DNA of 62,000 nt, from the NCBI RefSeq assembly GCF_964340395.1, contig NC_135571.1, positions 1,600,611-1,662,610 of the forward strand, given 5' to 3'. Position 1 is the first letter of the stretch; each line of letters starts with the position of its first letter. Under the pieces are notes generated by a model. That model did not search any database. It had not been told where the DNA came from and was given only the letters and a program-made list of their open reading frames with translations. Both the position numbers and the translations under genes were made by a program. This DNA is from Glandiceps talaboti (lineage: Eukaryota > Hemichordata > Enteropneusta > Spengelidae). Positions 11,160 through 26,421 of the stretch are shown here, piece after piece.

Positions 11160-12265
11160 ATTGCTCTATTGGGCTAGAAGTATTAAGTGTTGAGAGGACC
11201 CGTGTTAGTCAAGATCACACCCAGAGAAAGTTGCAATGAGTACCCCGGCCATTCTAGATCTCCCGCCATGCCCCCCCCCCAAAAAAAAAATGCTCAAAAT
11301 ATGACTATTATCAACAAACCGCTAATGACACTTTGAGTCGGGACAAGTTCATATAACCGACCTCGGCCGAGTAATTGTTTCATTACACCGTAAATGTAGA
11401 AGATGTCTACGAGTGCATCAAAATACATTGGCTAAAACGTCAAGATGGGAGCATTATATCAACTAAGCGTAAAACGTGTTATGAGGCAAGATGGGACCAT
11501 TGAGTTTATACATGTACCACTGTGGTGTAGCTGATTATAACATATACTTCTTTGATCTTGATTGTGTTGAACGGTGAAATAATCCTATGGTAGTCAAGAT
11601 CTCTCCCAGCGAAAGTTTGAAGTTAAAGCATATAATACCGTCGTGCACCCCCACCCCCTCCCTCTGCTACAGGTAGGACAATTTCATACCACGGACGTAT
11701 TGCGTCATCGAACAATTAAGAGATAGACGATTCCATTCTATCCCATGAATGCACCAAAACATGACCCTTATCAAATTTGCAGTGAGTTTGTGCCCGGCGA
11801 ATTGGAATGAGGGACACGTGCCTTTCAGCATTGCCAAAACCACCAACGGTCTGTGCCAAAACATATGAATGGGAGGGTTTAATTTGCAATGAATCTGTTG
11901 CCCTTTATCACAGTATTTCTACCACTATATAGCTTCCCACTCTGAAACAACATGTATACGTACAAAGACCCCACTAAGCTGGCAAGAAGGTAGACGCCAA
12001 CTTCTTCTATTTAGATGATCGTGTTTTACCGAAAAATGTGAACGATGTATTGTACATGGGTCATCTCCTCTACCCGTGTTTGACTGAAATGTAAATAGAA
12101 GCTGGTTTTAATGAGTAGTCCGTGTAGGCAAACGCTAACAAGTACCTCAGTAGTTCATCTTATGCAGGTAGCACATTCTGACACGCAAGGAGTGGGTTTC
12201 TTTGTTGATATAGCGCTTTTACAAATATCGTGGTAGTCAACACAGCTCCCCACTGTAACTGAAAC
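11160..12265. repeat. Diverged long tandem duplication (about 0.4-0.6 kb period)
   Basis: GTTAGTCAAGATCACACCCA with GAGAAAGTTG (about 11205) reappears as GTAGTCAAGATCTCTCCCAG with CGAAAGTTT (about 11590) and, more weakly, as GTAGTCAACACAGCTCCCCA with CTGTAACTG (about 12230). The first two are each followed by a C-run. Further downstream the pairs GGACAAGTTCATATAACC / GGACAATTTCATACCA and GTGCATCAAAA / ATGCACCAAAA keep the same order. No coding potential. Confidence 0.5.
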
Positions 12266-12290
12266 ACTGGCAAATTACATACAGCGATTC

Positions 12291-12330
12291 GGTGGTGGTG
12301 GTGGTGGTGGTGGTGGTGGTGGTGGTGGTG
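12291..12330. repeat. (GGT)n trinucleotide microsatellite
   Basis: Thirteen GGT units. On the minus strand they read as a poly-His run inside a 100-codon ORF (12160-12462) that is otherwise unconvincing. Confidence 0.95.
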
Positions 12331-13008
12331 ACAGATACAGAGAGGAGATACAGAGAATGGAAGCATTCTACCTCCAGGAGAGATCAGTGAAACACCACAG
12401 AACGTGACAGACGTAACAAACTGAAAAGTCGTGTCAAACTTCACAGCGTTGCTAAGTGGCATGCAGTCGTTCTGACCTCAGTAGTCTGGTCGCATCGTGA
12501 CTGAACAAACAGCAAGCAATTACAAGCAGACAGTGATGAAATAGTGCAAAATTTAGACTCGCTTAGACTGGGGAAACCGCATCTAAATTGATCGTTATTC
12601 ATATCCTAGCAACAACGTTTCCATGGTGTGAAATTTGGTTTTGATAGCGTGTCTGGTTTTTTTGGCAGGATAAGCCGTCAATGTTCAGAAAGTACATCAT
12701 AGAATCTTATGGTCTGAATCAAGTCACCTTGGAAACCGAAGTGATGGACTGTCAAAAGATGTCGGAGTATAATGTATACGGACTTGGGAGACAAAAGAAT
12801 ACAGGGCACCAAGCGAAGTAAAAGTAGTATTTTACTGAAATGTAATATTGGATATCAAATTACTGCAGTAATTATTCTTATTCCGTGGCTATTTCGATAT
12901 GTGCGGGAAGAGACATGTAACTGCCTTCAAGTTAATAGATGAGCCATCTTGAATCTGTTAACTTGTTAAAATTTTAATATTATATTAGCACCGTCATTTC
13001 ATCAAAAG
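12331..13008. other. Intergenic, nothing recognised except one X-box-like word
   Basis: GTCACCTTGGAAAC at 12723-12736 is one mismatch from the RFX X-box consensus. No ORF of interest. Confidence 0.45.
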
Positions 13009-13010
13009 TC

Positions 13011-13104
<94 letters not shown>
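13009..13104. repeat. (TC)n followed by (AC)n microsatellite
   Basis: About 80 bp of CT/TC dinucleotides with one TATC interruption, then seven AC units. Confidence 0.95.
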
Positions 13105-13812
13105 AGGTCTACTAGCACTCTATGCAAACAAGCAAGTTGTCCGTGTTGAAAACAAGGTCATGTTCCCTTTATACAAGATGTAGCAAGGCCATGGTCATGG
13201 TCTCTATTGACGGTCTTCAAAACAGACACAATGTACAGTTGACAGTAACTGCTTGGGTCGAGCGGAAGAACCACGCCCTGTGACCATTCGAATTTTTCGA
13301 ATTTGCAAATTTTGCGAATTCGGTGAACTGATCTAAATCACACAGCTAGAAAGACAATGCAAGTTGCCCAATGCCCATCTACACATACATTTACTATGAC
13401 TGAGTATGTTTTCAAAAATGTACAAAACATGCCTACACCTAATTCTGGCCTTTTGCGATCAATGGTCATTTCGAATAACTAGTGAATGGCCTTACAACCA
13501 ATCGGTGTAAATACATTTCATCAATGTATCGCTAGTGAAGAGACTTCGCCGCTAATCAGAACGGCGTCAATTCGTTATGTTTAGACAATTTTCTACTGTC
13601 CATCATGTCATGTTTGACTGATAACACAGTATCTATATAAATACTGAGAAAGCATCTAGTTAGCATAATTTTCCATCACGTGATACAAATTTTGACTTCA
13701 TAAAATGTTTGTGTATTAACTCCTTACGGTAACAAATTTGAAATTAAAATATGTTTATTATTATGTGTAGAAATTGTGCTGGAGTTTCTTAAAATAGAAA
13801 CGTTTTTAACAT
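13105..13812. other. Intergenic, nothing recognised
   Basis: A cluster of TTCGAA/GCGAATTC words near 13289-13322 forms small overlapping palindromes. No coding region. Confidence 0.5.
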
Positions 13813-13832
13813 TGTCTGTTTGTCTGTCTGTT

Positions 13833-13877
<45 letters not shown>

Positions 13878-13960
13878 GAATTTTGAAATTGTGTCACGGT
13901 GTTCTCAGTACCATAGATATATCACGATGGGTTGTTGTTTTTTTCCAAGCATAGGTATTT
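13813..13960. repeat. (TGTC)n microsatellite with shared flank
   Basis: TGTC/TGTT units run to about 13878. The next 80 bp (GTGTCACGGTGTTCTCAGTA, then ATAGATATATCACGATG and TTTTTTCCAAGCATAGGTAT) are related to 18150-18225, which also abuts a tetranucleotide array. The pair suggests one interspersed repeat that carries its microsatellite with it. Confidence 0.6.
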
Positions 13961-14034
13961 TGGTCTGTCATATTGTTTGTCTCTGTCACTCTTTGTTTCT
14001 CACTATCTCTGACTCTCTCTGTCGCTACTGTCTC

Positions 14035-16157
<2,123 letters not shown>

Positions 16158-16309
16158 GTTAGCACAGAGAGCCCAGAAACCGTGTTACAAATAACTAAAC
16201 AAACAAACAAACAAACAAACAAACAAAAGGTAGACAAATAAACATATAGAAGCGAACACAATTTGCATGAGTAAATTAAAAATACATCTAAATGTTTATA
16301 TATACCTAT

Positions 16310-16374
<65 letters not shown>

Positions 16375-16648
16375 ATAGTGCTGCCATTTCAATAGTATAT
16401 AGGCCCGTGTGTATATAGATACTAATCCATGACTATTTGAATTTACTAGGGTATATTTTGTTTGCTTGTATATGTTTATTCTACTTATTTATCTATTCAT
16501 TTATTTAGTTGGTTAGTTGGTTGGTCAGTCAGTCAGTCAGTCAGTTAGTTAGTTAGTTAGTTAGTAAGTTAGATATTTAGTCAGTCAGTCAGTAAGTTGG
16601 TCAGTCAGTCAGTCAGTCGGTCAGTCAGTCAGTCAGTCAGTCAGCCTT

Positions 16649-16679
<31 letters not shown>

Positions 16680-16796
16680 TAGTCAGTTAGTCAGTCAGTT
16701 AGTTAGTTAGTTAGTTAGTTAGATAGATAGTTAGTTAATCAGTCAGTCAGTCAGTCAGTTGGTCAGTCAGTCAGTCAGTCAGCCAGTCAGTCAGTC

Positions 16797-16857
<61 letters not shown>

Positions 16858-16890
16858 TAACACAATTCCTGGGCTCCCTGTGGTGCTAGC
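16158..16890. mobile_element. Inverted-repeat element enclosing microsatellites
   Basis: The left end (GTTAGCACAGAGAGCCCAGA, then AACCGTGTTA) is the imperfect reverse complement of the right end (TTAACACAATT, then CCTGGGCTCCCTGTGGTGCT). The inverted arms of about 45 bp continue into AAAC units on the left and complementary GTTA/TTAG-type units on the right. The interior holds (AAAC)n at 16197-16227, (AT)n at 16314-16370 and a 350-bp TCAG/TTAG array. No transposase. It resembles a MITE whose interior is mostly simple sequence. Confidence 0.55.
16505..16857. repeat. (TCAG)n/(TTAG)n tetranucleotide array
   Basis: About 350 bp of alternating TCAG and TTAG blocks with occasional TTGG, TAAG and CCAG variants, ending in a homogeneous TTAG run that merges into the right inverted arm of the enclosing element. 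Confidence 0.95.
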
Positions 16891-18149
16891 AGTAACAGTC
16901 ATAATAGTATTCTATACCGGAATCCACCTTTGCTATATCTTCGTAAGAAAGTCTGGGGTTTTCGTTTTATCAAGTACGGGAGAAAAAAAAATCACCCCGG
17001 CCAGTGTGAGACCACTTTGTATGACGGGGTGACCCTTTAAAGCGATGACCCCAATCAGGCATGCATGGTGGTTTTTTACTACTATCTTGTCTATTCATCC
17101 ATAGCTTTATACATCCGAGTGCACCCAGACGCGACATATTTCTACAATATACACATTAGTGCAAAATAGTCACTACCTGTGATATTCTATCGTGTCATCA
17201 CCCAGAAGACAATGAAAAAATCAACTTCATCAAACTTTGAAAAAAAGTGTTAGCAGAAAATCTGAATTGAAAGAACGTGATCCACTCCATGTTCTTTTTA
17301 TCTAACAGTCGAGTGTAGAATTTTAGAGGGACGGTTAAGATTGATTCAGGGAGATGACCTCGGCGGTCGAACTCACCACAATCACACCGGAAGCTTTAAA
17401 TTGCCGTGGATTATTGATAGTCATGTTGAGTGGACATTTTGAAATGAGGTCGCCACCTAGACAAGGATTTCTCTCAGTAGACGTTCCAAGCCAGTGGAAT
17501 TGTGTCAATGTATAGTTATTCTCTACCGATTATATTCTCTTTATCTACATATCATGAATTCGTCATCTGTTGGCAGTTTGCTATACTCTCTTCACTTCAC
17601 TTGACTGTACGTAGCTGCTTTCAACCACCTGTTGATTCAAAGTACACGGATGATTTCTAAAAAGAATCTTTTCACTGCCTTTACAATATGTCTACGAAAG
17701 ACAGGTACTCTGTACACATATAGACGTTCTATTTAACGTTACTAAATGTAGACAGGGCGTTAAAATGAATAAAAGACGCCGTGGGGCGGATCACTGTGAC
17801 CGGATCTCAAGAAAAAAAACACTCTGCAACTAGTACGGCCGTATTTATCCTCTTCAGAAAACTATTTTTTCAGATCACCGGGTCAAGGCTGACCAGTTCA
17901 CCTGATTTATGGATTCTCAGGCCCTAAACATATCGTTGGGGTTCACTTTATTTATGGACGTATTTTGACTAAAACTAAAATACTGTGTTGTAACCAACAA
18001 GAGAGGCGTTGAAGGGTCTGCACTCTAACAACAATTTAAGCGAATTATAACAAATAAGTGACTTTTAGAATAGTTATGATTTGTGATAAACAATATGATA
18101 TAGTTAATAAATTTATTGCTCCTAAAAGTTTAGCAAAAATAATTTGAAG
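16891..18149. other. Intergenic, nothing recognised
   Basis: No ORF with recognisable features. Mixed GC content, moderate around 17020-17480. Confidence 0.5.
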
Positions 18150-18752
<603 letters not shown>

Positions 18753-18850
18753 TGATATATCCGTGATATTGATATATCGGTTAAGCCATAGGATTACATT
18801 GTACATACATCCAGGATCAACTTTTAGGATCAACTGTTTTATAGCTCTAG

Positions 18851-19075
18851 CAAAAAAAAACTTGTCCACACCTAAATTTTAAAGCCTATCCGAACGCGGC
18901 CTTTAACGTTCTTTGGGATTACCTTCTCCACAAGTTCAACGAACCCTTCACGGACTTCGTTCAACAATGTATGAATTTGCAGCAGAATTTAGCGGAGAGC
19001 GAATACAGTACAAAACCCATCCCTGGCAACTTGCGTAACCTGCTTGAACAGGTACTTACTACACCACTTTGTTGA
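18851..19075 (+). CDS. Possible coding exon, protein not recognised
   Basis: An open stretch between in-frame stops (18848-18850 and 19073-19075) whose translation looks more protein-like than any other unassigned frame here. It is rich in Asn/Phe/Leu/Gln with balanced charge and includes the segments AFNVLWDYLLHKFNEPF, FVQQCMNLQQNLAESEY and KPIPGNLRNLLEQ. The frame ends at CAG|GTACTT (19051/19052), a plausible donor, and AAAG at 18880-18883 is a weak acceptor. GC content rises here. I do not recognise the family. It could be an internal exon, a pseudogene fragment or chance. It could not be joined in phase to the next exon-like segment from its obvious acceptor. Confidence 0.3.
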   Translation, partial: QKKTCPHLNFKAYPNAAFNVLWDYLLHKFNEPFTDFVQQCMNLQQNLAESEYSTKPIPGNLRNLLEQVLTTPLC

Positions 19076-19124
19076 CCTGTATTTGTGAATAAGGTAAGAA
19101 TAAGTTCCTTTTACACGTCCCTAG

Positions 19125-19196
19125 GCCCATTGTTAACTTTAGTGGTCCTGGACAAAGACGGTCCTATTCAAATTCTGGCGGAAGAAAACCTTTCCG
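19125..19196 (+). other. Exon-like segment with strong splice signals
   Basis: Preceded by the pyrimidine-rich acceptor TTCCTTTTACACGTCCCTAG and followed by the consensus-like donor CCG|GTGAGT. Two of three frames are open over its 72 nt, and one reads LVVLDKDGPIQILAEEN. A second acceptor (TTAACTTTAG, exon from 19143) would give a segment in phase with the upstream candidate. Evidence is signal-based only. Confidence 0.25.
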
Positions 19197-19352
19197 GTGA
19201 GTTAGAGAATTGACTGTGTGTGCACAATACCTGTCTACCTGTTTGTAAAGATTCCATTCATAAAGGTAGGTTCATATAACAATTAAGTGGTACGGTGTGT
19301 ACACCCTTATATTATAAGCCCACTACTAGAGGATTCAATAGTCTTTATCCAG

Positions 19353-19529
19353 CACTCGTACTCTTGTGCTGTGGCGAAGATTTACGCCGATTCGATGGAG
19401 TTTGGAGCATGCACATTAGCGTTGGCGAGCGTCCGCACAAACTCCGTTACCCGTGATCAAACAAAAAGAAGCCCTCCGTTCATCAGCCGATTGTTAAGAA
19501 TGTGGGACGCTATCAACCCGAAGGCGTAA
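19353..19529 (+). CDS. Possible terminal exon, protein not recognised
   Basis: After the acceptor-like AATAGTCTTTATCCAG the plus frame stays open to TAA at 19527-19529 with a balanced composition (for example KIYADSMEFGACTLALASVR and FISRLLRMWDAINPK). A second frame over the same DNA is also open for part of the length, so the evidence is ambiguous. The nearest AATAAA downstream is at 19952-19957. If 18.85-19.53 kb is a gene, this would be its last exon. Confidence 0.22.
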   Translation, partial: HSYSCAVAKIYADSMEFGACTLALASVRTNSVTRDQTKRSPPFISRLLRMWDAINPKA

Positions 19530-19987
19530 CGGTACACAGTATAACATAAATGAAAATACTAAGCAGTCTATTTGTTCCCCAACAGTTTCATACAAAAACG
19601 TATTAACTCATTCAAGAATATGCACGCATTTACTTTAACACGCGGCGTGATCATTCAAAGTCAAGTATAAAAAGAATTAATTATTTCTGCTTAGAAATTT
19701 GCAATTTCCCACGTGAACATTCTGAAAACTTGTTTGATTCATATGCCAATATCATCATTGCCAATACACTTTGTTTTTTTCAGAATCAAATTCATAATCA
19801 TAATCGTACTCACAATCCGAATCACTTTATTCATCCCACTTCTAGGAGAACTTCAAATGACAAAATAACAGTGAGAATATATAATGGCAAACGTACAGCA
19901 AGTACTGCTCATGTGCATACACCCATTTACAACATAAGTCATAAAATCTGAAATAAAACGACGTAGGTACATTATTTTCAGCAGGGA

Positions 19988-19989
19988 TA

Positions 19990-20030
<41 letters not shown>

Positions 20031-20043
20031 GCCTGCCTGCCTG
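19988..20043. repeat. (TCTG)n microsatellite
   Basis: About ten TCTG units followed by GCCT units. Confidence 0.95.
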
Positions 20044-22544
<2,501 letters not shown>

Positions 22545-22700
22545 GTGATCGATAATCATAAAGCAATCTAAAATGGCAAACTAAGTTTCAAACATTTTGA
22601 CTTCTGTTTAAAAAAATATTCGGCGACCTCTTATTTTTTTTCTTGACTATAACTAGAATAAGATTGAGTTTTCTTAAACAAATTGACATCAAAACTGTCC
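22545..22700. repeat. Dispersed repeat family B, copy 3
   Basis: Shares the ATCTAAAATGGC block, the TTTTTTTTCTTGACTATAAC block and the GATTGAGTTTTCTTAAACA tail with the copies at 1.9 and 2.3 kb, in the same orientation. Confidence 0.55.
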
Positions 22701-22731
22701 ACAGTACTTTTCATTTCCGAGGCACGCACCT

Positions 22732-23056
22732 CATATGGATGAGGATTGGGCATTTATTTTGGATTTTTAATTTATAAAACAATTTTATCATGTCTTTCTA
22801 CTTGAAAAACCAGTGTGAAACAACATTTAGTTGTGTTTGTAACTTAATACAGAGCAAAAAGGTAAAAAAAAAAAAAGGTTGTTATTGTACGTACAATAAC
22901 AAACATTTTACACATTTATTAATCTTTTGCAATTTATTGAGTTACAAACAAGGACTTAGTATATGTTGTTTCAAATTGATTTTTCAAGTAGAAAGCCATG
23001 ATAAATTGTTTCATAAATTAAAAATCCAAAATAACTATCAAATTCTCATCCATATG
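22732..23056. mobile_element. Long palindromic (fold-back/MITE-like) element
   Basis: The whole 325 bp is an imperfect palindrome. It begins CATATGGATGAG and ends CTCATCCATATG, and the arms share TTTGGATTTTTAATTTAT, TTTCTACTTGAAAAA and GAAACAACAT in inverted order. The centre is a perfect 24-bp palindrome at 22879-22902 (core ATTGTACGTACAAT). The 97-codon ORF at 22790-23083 is merely a translation of it. Transcribed RNA would form a long hairpin. Confidence 0.75.
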
Positions 23057-23591
23057 GCCCCTTTAAGATCTAAACATCACTGAATTAAAAACAGGTTCCT
23101 TTGATTTTACCATTACTGTACAAAAAACCACGATAAAGTTATAATCTGGATGACAAAATAGCAGTGCACGTGTAAATTAGTAAGTTTTAGTATAACAGAC
23201 ATCCAGACGCGAAGACACCGTAAGGTGATAACAAAGATAGTATATCTATAAATACTTTCTCCGCAAAGTCTTAACAAAGCGAAGACGCGTTAATACACAT
23301 TCATCCTCAGACCACTTGTGGTTTGAGATTTATCACATAAAGTATGTACGTTTTGTTTTCCAGAAATCTCCATTGTATACTTTCGTAAATCCTGTGTCTA
23401 TTGAGAACGTGCTGTCTTCAGTTAATTACTAAATCCCCCTATATTGTTACGTCATCGACAGATTTAGACATCTAAAATTGTATAGACTTACATAAAATGT
23501 CACAATACATTATCTAGAGACTAGGAAGATTCCTGTAAGCCTACAATTGTTGACTTACAGAAAAACTTACAACTTTAACTTGCAGTTATAA
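23057..23591. other. Intergenic, nothing recognised
   Basis: AT-rich unique-looking DNA without an ORF of interest. Confidence 0.55.
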
Positions 23592-23864
23592 AACACACAC
23601 ACATACATACATACATACATACATACATACATACATACATACATACATACATACATACATACACACATACATACATACATATACACACACATACACAAGC
23701 GCGCGCGTGTACATGCGTACATACGTACAGACAGACAGACAGACATACACCAAGACAAACATGATGGCAAAGGCAAAGCAACAGAAGACAGACAGAAATG
23801 CGTAACCAGGCAGACAGAAAGAAAGACAGGGACAGCCACGGTCAGACAGCAAATCTGTCTCACT

Positions 23865-23895
<31 letters not shown>
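23592..23895. repeat. Compound (CATA)n/(CACA)n/(GACA)n array
   Basis: CATA units to about 23690, a GCGCGCGTGTACATGCGTAC stretch, then scattered CAGA/GACA blocks to 23895. Minus-strand Cys/Val/Met-rich frames are repeat translations. Confidence 0.9.
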
Positions 23896-24794
23896 GGTGG
23901 TCAGTAACAGAACACATACATTAGAGAAACAGACGCAACAATTAACAAATTTAGACCGACTGGAACAAAGAAATGATAGTGAAATTGTACGTGAACATAT
24001 TTTGCATCAGCCATATAATAGCAGAAAAAAACACACCATACAAATAGAATATCTGTTCAATCTAGTAACAGAAAACAAACATGAAACATGGTGGTACTTT
24101 GCACGTGTGTTGTGAGAGTCTGAAAGGAAAGACTTGATTTCCGAAATCATTATTTTCGAAGCATATTGTATTTGGGCTAAAAAAGGAAGCATTCAGTGGA
24201 GATTTAATGAACAAATGATGGCGCACGGCTTTCCAACCATAAATATGTAATGTATACCTATTGTGTAGCGCCTGTAATGCGTGCATCATTGAAAAGTTTT
24301 CAAATTAAAGCAATTTGTCAAAACGTCAGCGTTTCCGCCAACGCACGTCACCATACAGATGCTAAAGTATTCAAACATCGCGTCAGCAAGTCGTCTCCGT
24401 GATAGAAACGGAATGAGACGGGGAAAAACAGAGCTTTGAATTTTTAATGACACTCTTTCCTATGCACCTGCAAGACACGACCCAGTAATTCTTTTATTCC
24501 ATGCGTACGGCGATGAAGTGTTAACTGCCACAGCGATATCACAGAAATATCGCTACCAAGTGATGAAAACTCAAGTCGCTAAATAAACAAAGAAAACTAA
24601 TTAGAGACGGTGTTTGAGGTTTTAACTTTGCATTTAGACTTCGCTGGCTTGTTTTTGTCTAGAGTTTAAAAAGTCGAGGTGGGAGGACACCATTTTTCCG
24701 AACGTTGGCGCTAAATCTCCTTGAGTGTGAATAAACCACCACATCTCCTCCGGCACTTGTGTATATAGTAAAAGTTACACGGCGTTATTATACT
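23896..24794. other. Intergenic, nothing recognised
   Basis: Short overlapping ORFs on both strands (23897-24289) have no recognisable features. Slightly GC-richer at 24310-24420 and 24640-24790, including GTTGGCGCTAAATCTCC. Confidence 0.5.
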
Positions 24795-25200
24795 GACTGT
24801 CTGTCGTCAAAAATAGTGTCGAAGTTGGACCAGTTTTTAAAAAATGCTATCTGATGATAGTCGTCAAAAATACTTTCAAATTGGATCAGTTTGGTTCAAC
24901 ACTATTTGAAAAGAAATCGCCAAAAACGTTTCAGTTTGTTTGACCACTATTTTAGAAAAATCGTCATATTTCATAGTTTCAAAATCTGACCAGTATTTCG
25001 GTTCGTCATATATAGTTTCACAATCGAATTAGCTTGTTTGAACTCTAAAAAAATGATGCCAAAAATAGTCAATTTCGGACCATTTTTTTGATTGACATGA
25101 GCAATGTTTCAGAAAAAAAATTGTCAAGATAATTTCAAAATCGAAGTTTTTATAACTATTTTTTAACAAACGCAAGAAATAGTTTCAATAAACGTTAAAC
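24795..25200. repeat. Degenerate tandem array with TCGTCAAAA cores
   Basis: Roughly six diverged units of about 60-70 bp. Each combines TCGTCAAAAAT (or TCGTCATAT, TCGCCAAAAA, TTGTCAAGA), an ATAGTTTCAAAAT block and a TGGACCAGTTTGTTTGA block. The core is the reverse complement of that in the array at 28140-28490. Confidence 0.6.
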
Positions 25201-25309
25201 ATATCACTTTGCTATACACAAATCTGACAGGTAAAATGTAAAACACGATTAAGTTTTTTTTTACGAGCATCACTAATCCAGTTTAAGATAATTTTAGGTT
25301 GACCAAAAC

Positions 25310-25568
<259 letters not shown>

Positions 25569-25597
<29 letters not shown>
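25569..25597. repeat. (TA)n microsatellite
   Basis: About 14 TA units, the second of three AT tracts interleaved with the SINE-like units. Confidence 0.95.
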
Positions 25598-25601
<4 letters not shown>

Positions 25602-25717
25602 AAATTTGTAATTTTACTGACCGAAATGTACCATATTTAATTATATACAACAATCGTGTGAACTGCACTGAATCTAAAAAAATATTGTGTTCTATTGACT
25701 GTTGCTTTTCCGTCGAA

Positions 25718-25719
<2 letters not shown>

Positions 25720-25793
<74 letters not shown>
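25720..25793. repeat. (AT)n microsatellite
   Basis: About 37 AT units, the third AT tract in this cluster. Confidence 0.98.
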
Positions 25794-25794
<1 letters not shown>

Positions 25795-25823
25795 CTCTGA
25801 GTCAGTTGTCTGATGATCGCACA

Positions 25824-25889
25824 ATGCGTGAAACTCCGAGTTACAACCAAGAAAGAGTACTACCAAAACTATTACGCTCTGCCACTGCG
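25824..25889 (-). mobile_element. tRNA-like SINE unit, second copy
   Basis: Same sequence as the right arm and flank of the 100-bp palindrome, with six bases (TTCCAG) missing. On the minus strand it reads GCGCAGTGGCAGAGCG, then GGTTGTAACTC and GGAGTTTCACGCA. It has A-box and B-box similarity but does not fold as an intact tRNA gene. Confidence 0.55.
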
Positions 25890-26260
25890 CAATTCTTTAT
25901 TTGATTGACATGTGTAAACACTATCAATAGAGTTGTATTGAAATATATATGTATAACTTGAAGGAGTTAACGAGTACCATAAGGCCTAACAAAAAAATTG
26001 TGTGGTTCTGAGAACGCTCATTTCTAGAATAGGTGGGATAGGTAGATGGGGAATGATGTAATCGGTTACGTCATATACTTCAGTTGATACTGTGCTGATA
26101 CAAATCTATGGCATGATGGTTAATGAATTTATTAGATAATTGAATTATAAAAAGTTAATTGATTTTAGTAGTTATGTTTCAAGAATTATAATTATGGAAA
26201 TCAATTCTTTATTTGATTGACATGTGTAAACACTATCAATAGAGTTTTATTGAAATATAT
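25890..26260. repeat. 59-bp direct repeat flanking a 250-bp insert
   Basis: CAATTCTTTATTTGATTGAC plus the following 39 bp at 25890-25948 is repeated with one clear substitution at 26202-26260. The near identity indicates a recent duplication. The DNA between contains the truncated MITE end at 25981-26052. Confidence 0.8.
25981..26052 (-). mobile_element. MITE-like family A, terminal fragment
   Basis: AAGGCCTAAC, then AATTGTGTGGTTCTGAGAAC and TAGAATAGGTGGGATAGGTA match the outer 70 bp of the reverse-oriented family A copies at 53.5 and 57.4 kb. The rest of the element is absent. Confidence 0.65.
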
Positions 26261-26306
26261 TATCAGTATTCATTTGATTCTAGGGGCTTGATTACACCCA
26301 TATAGC

Positions 26307-26310
26307 CTCT

Positions 26311-26399
<89 letters not shown>

Positions 26400-26421
26400 C
26401 CTCCCTCCCTCCCTCCCTCCC
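26307..26421. repeat. (CT)n followed by (CCCT)n microsatellite
   Basis: About 45 CT units pass into seven CCCT units. Confidence 0.97.

Noticed and set aside
12160-12462. 100-codon minus ORF with poly-His
   Set aside because: The His run is a (GGT)n microsatellite on the other strand. No family recognised.
22790-23083. 97-codon ORF
   Set aside because: Lies almost entirely within the palindromic element 22732-23056.
23586-23917. Minus-strand Cys/Val/Tyr-rich ORFs
   Set aside because: Translations of CATA/GACA tetranucleotide repeats.
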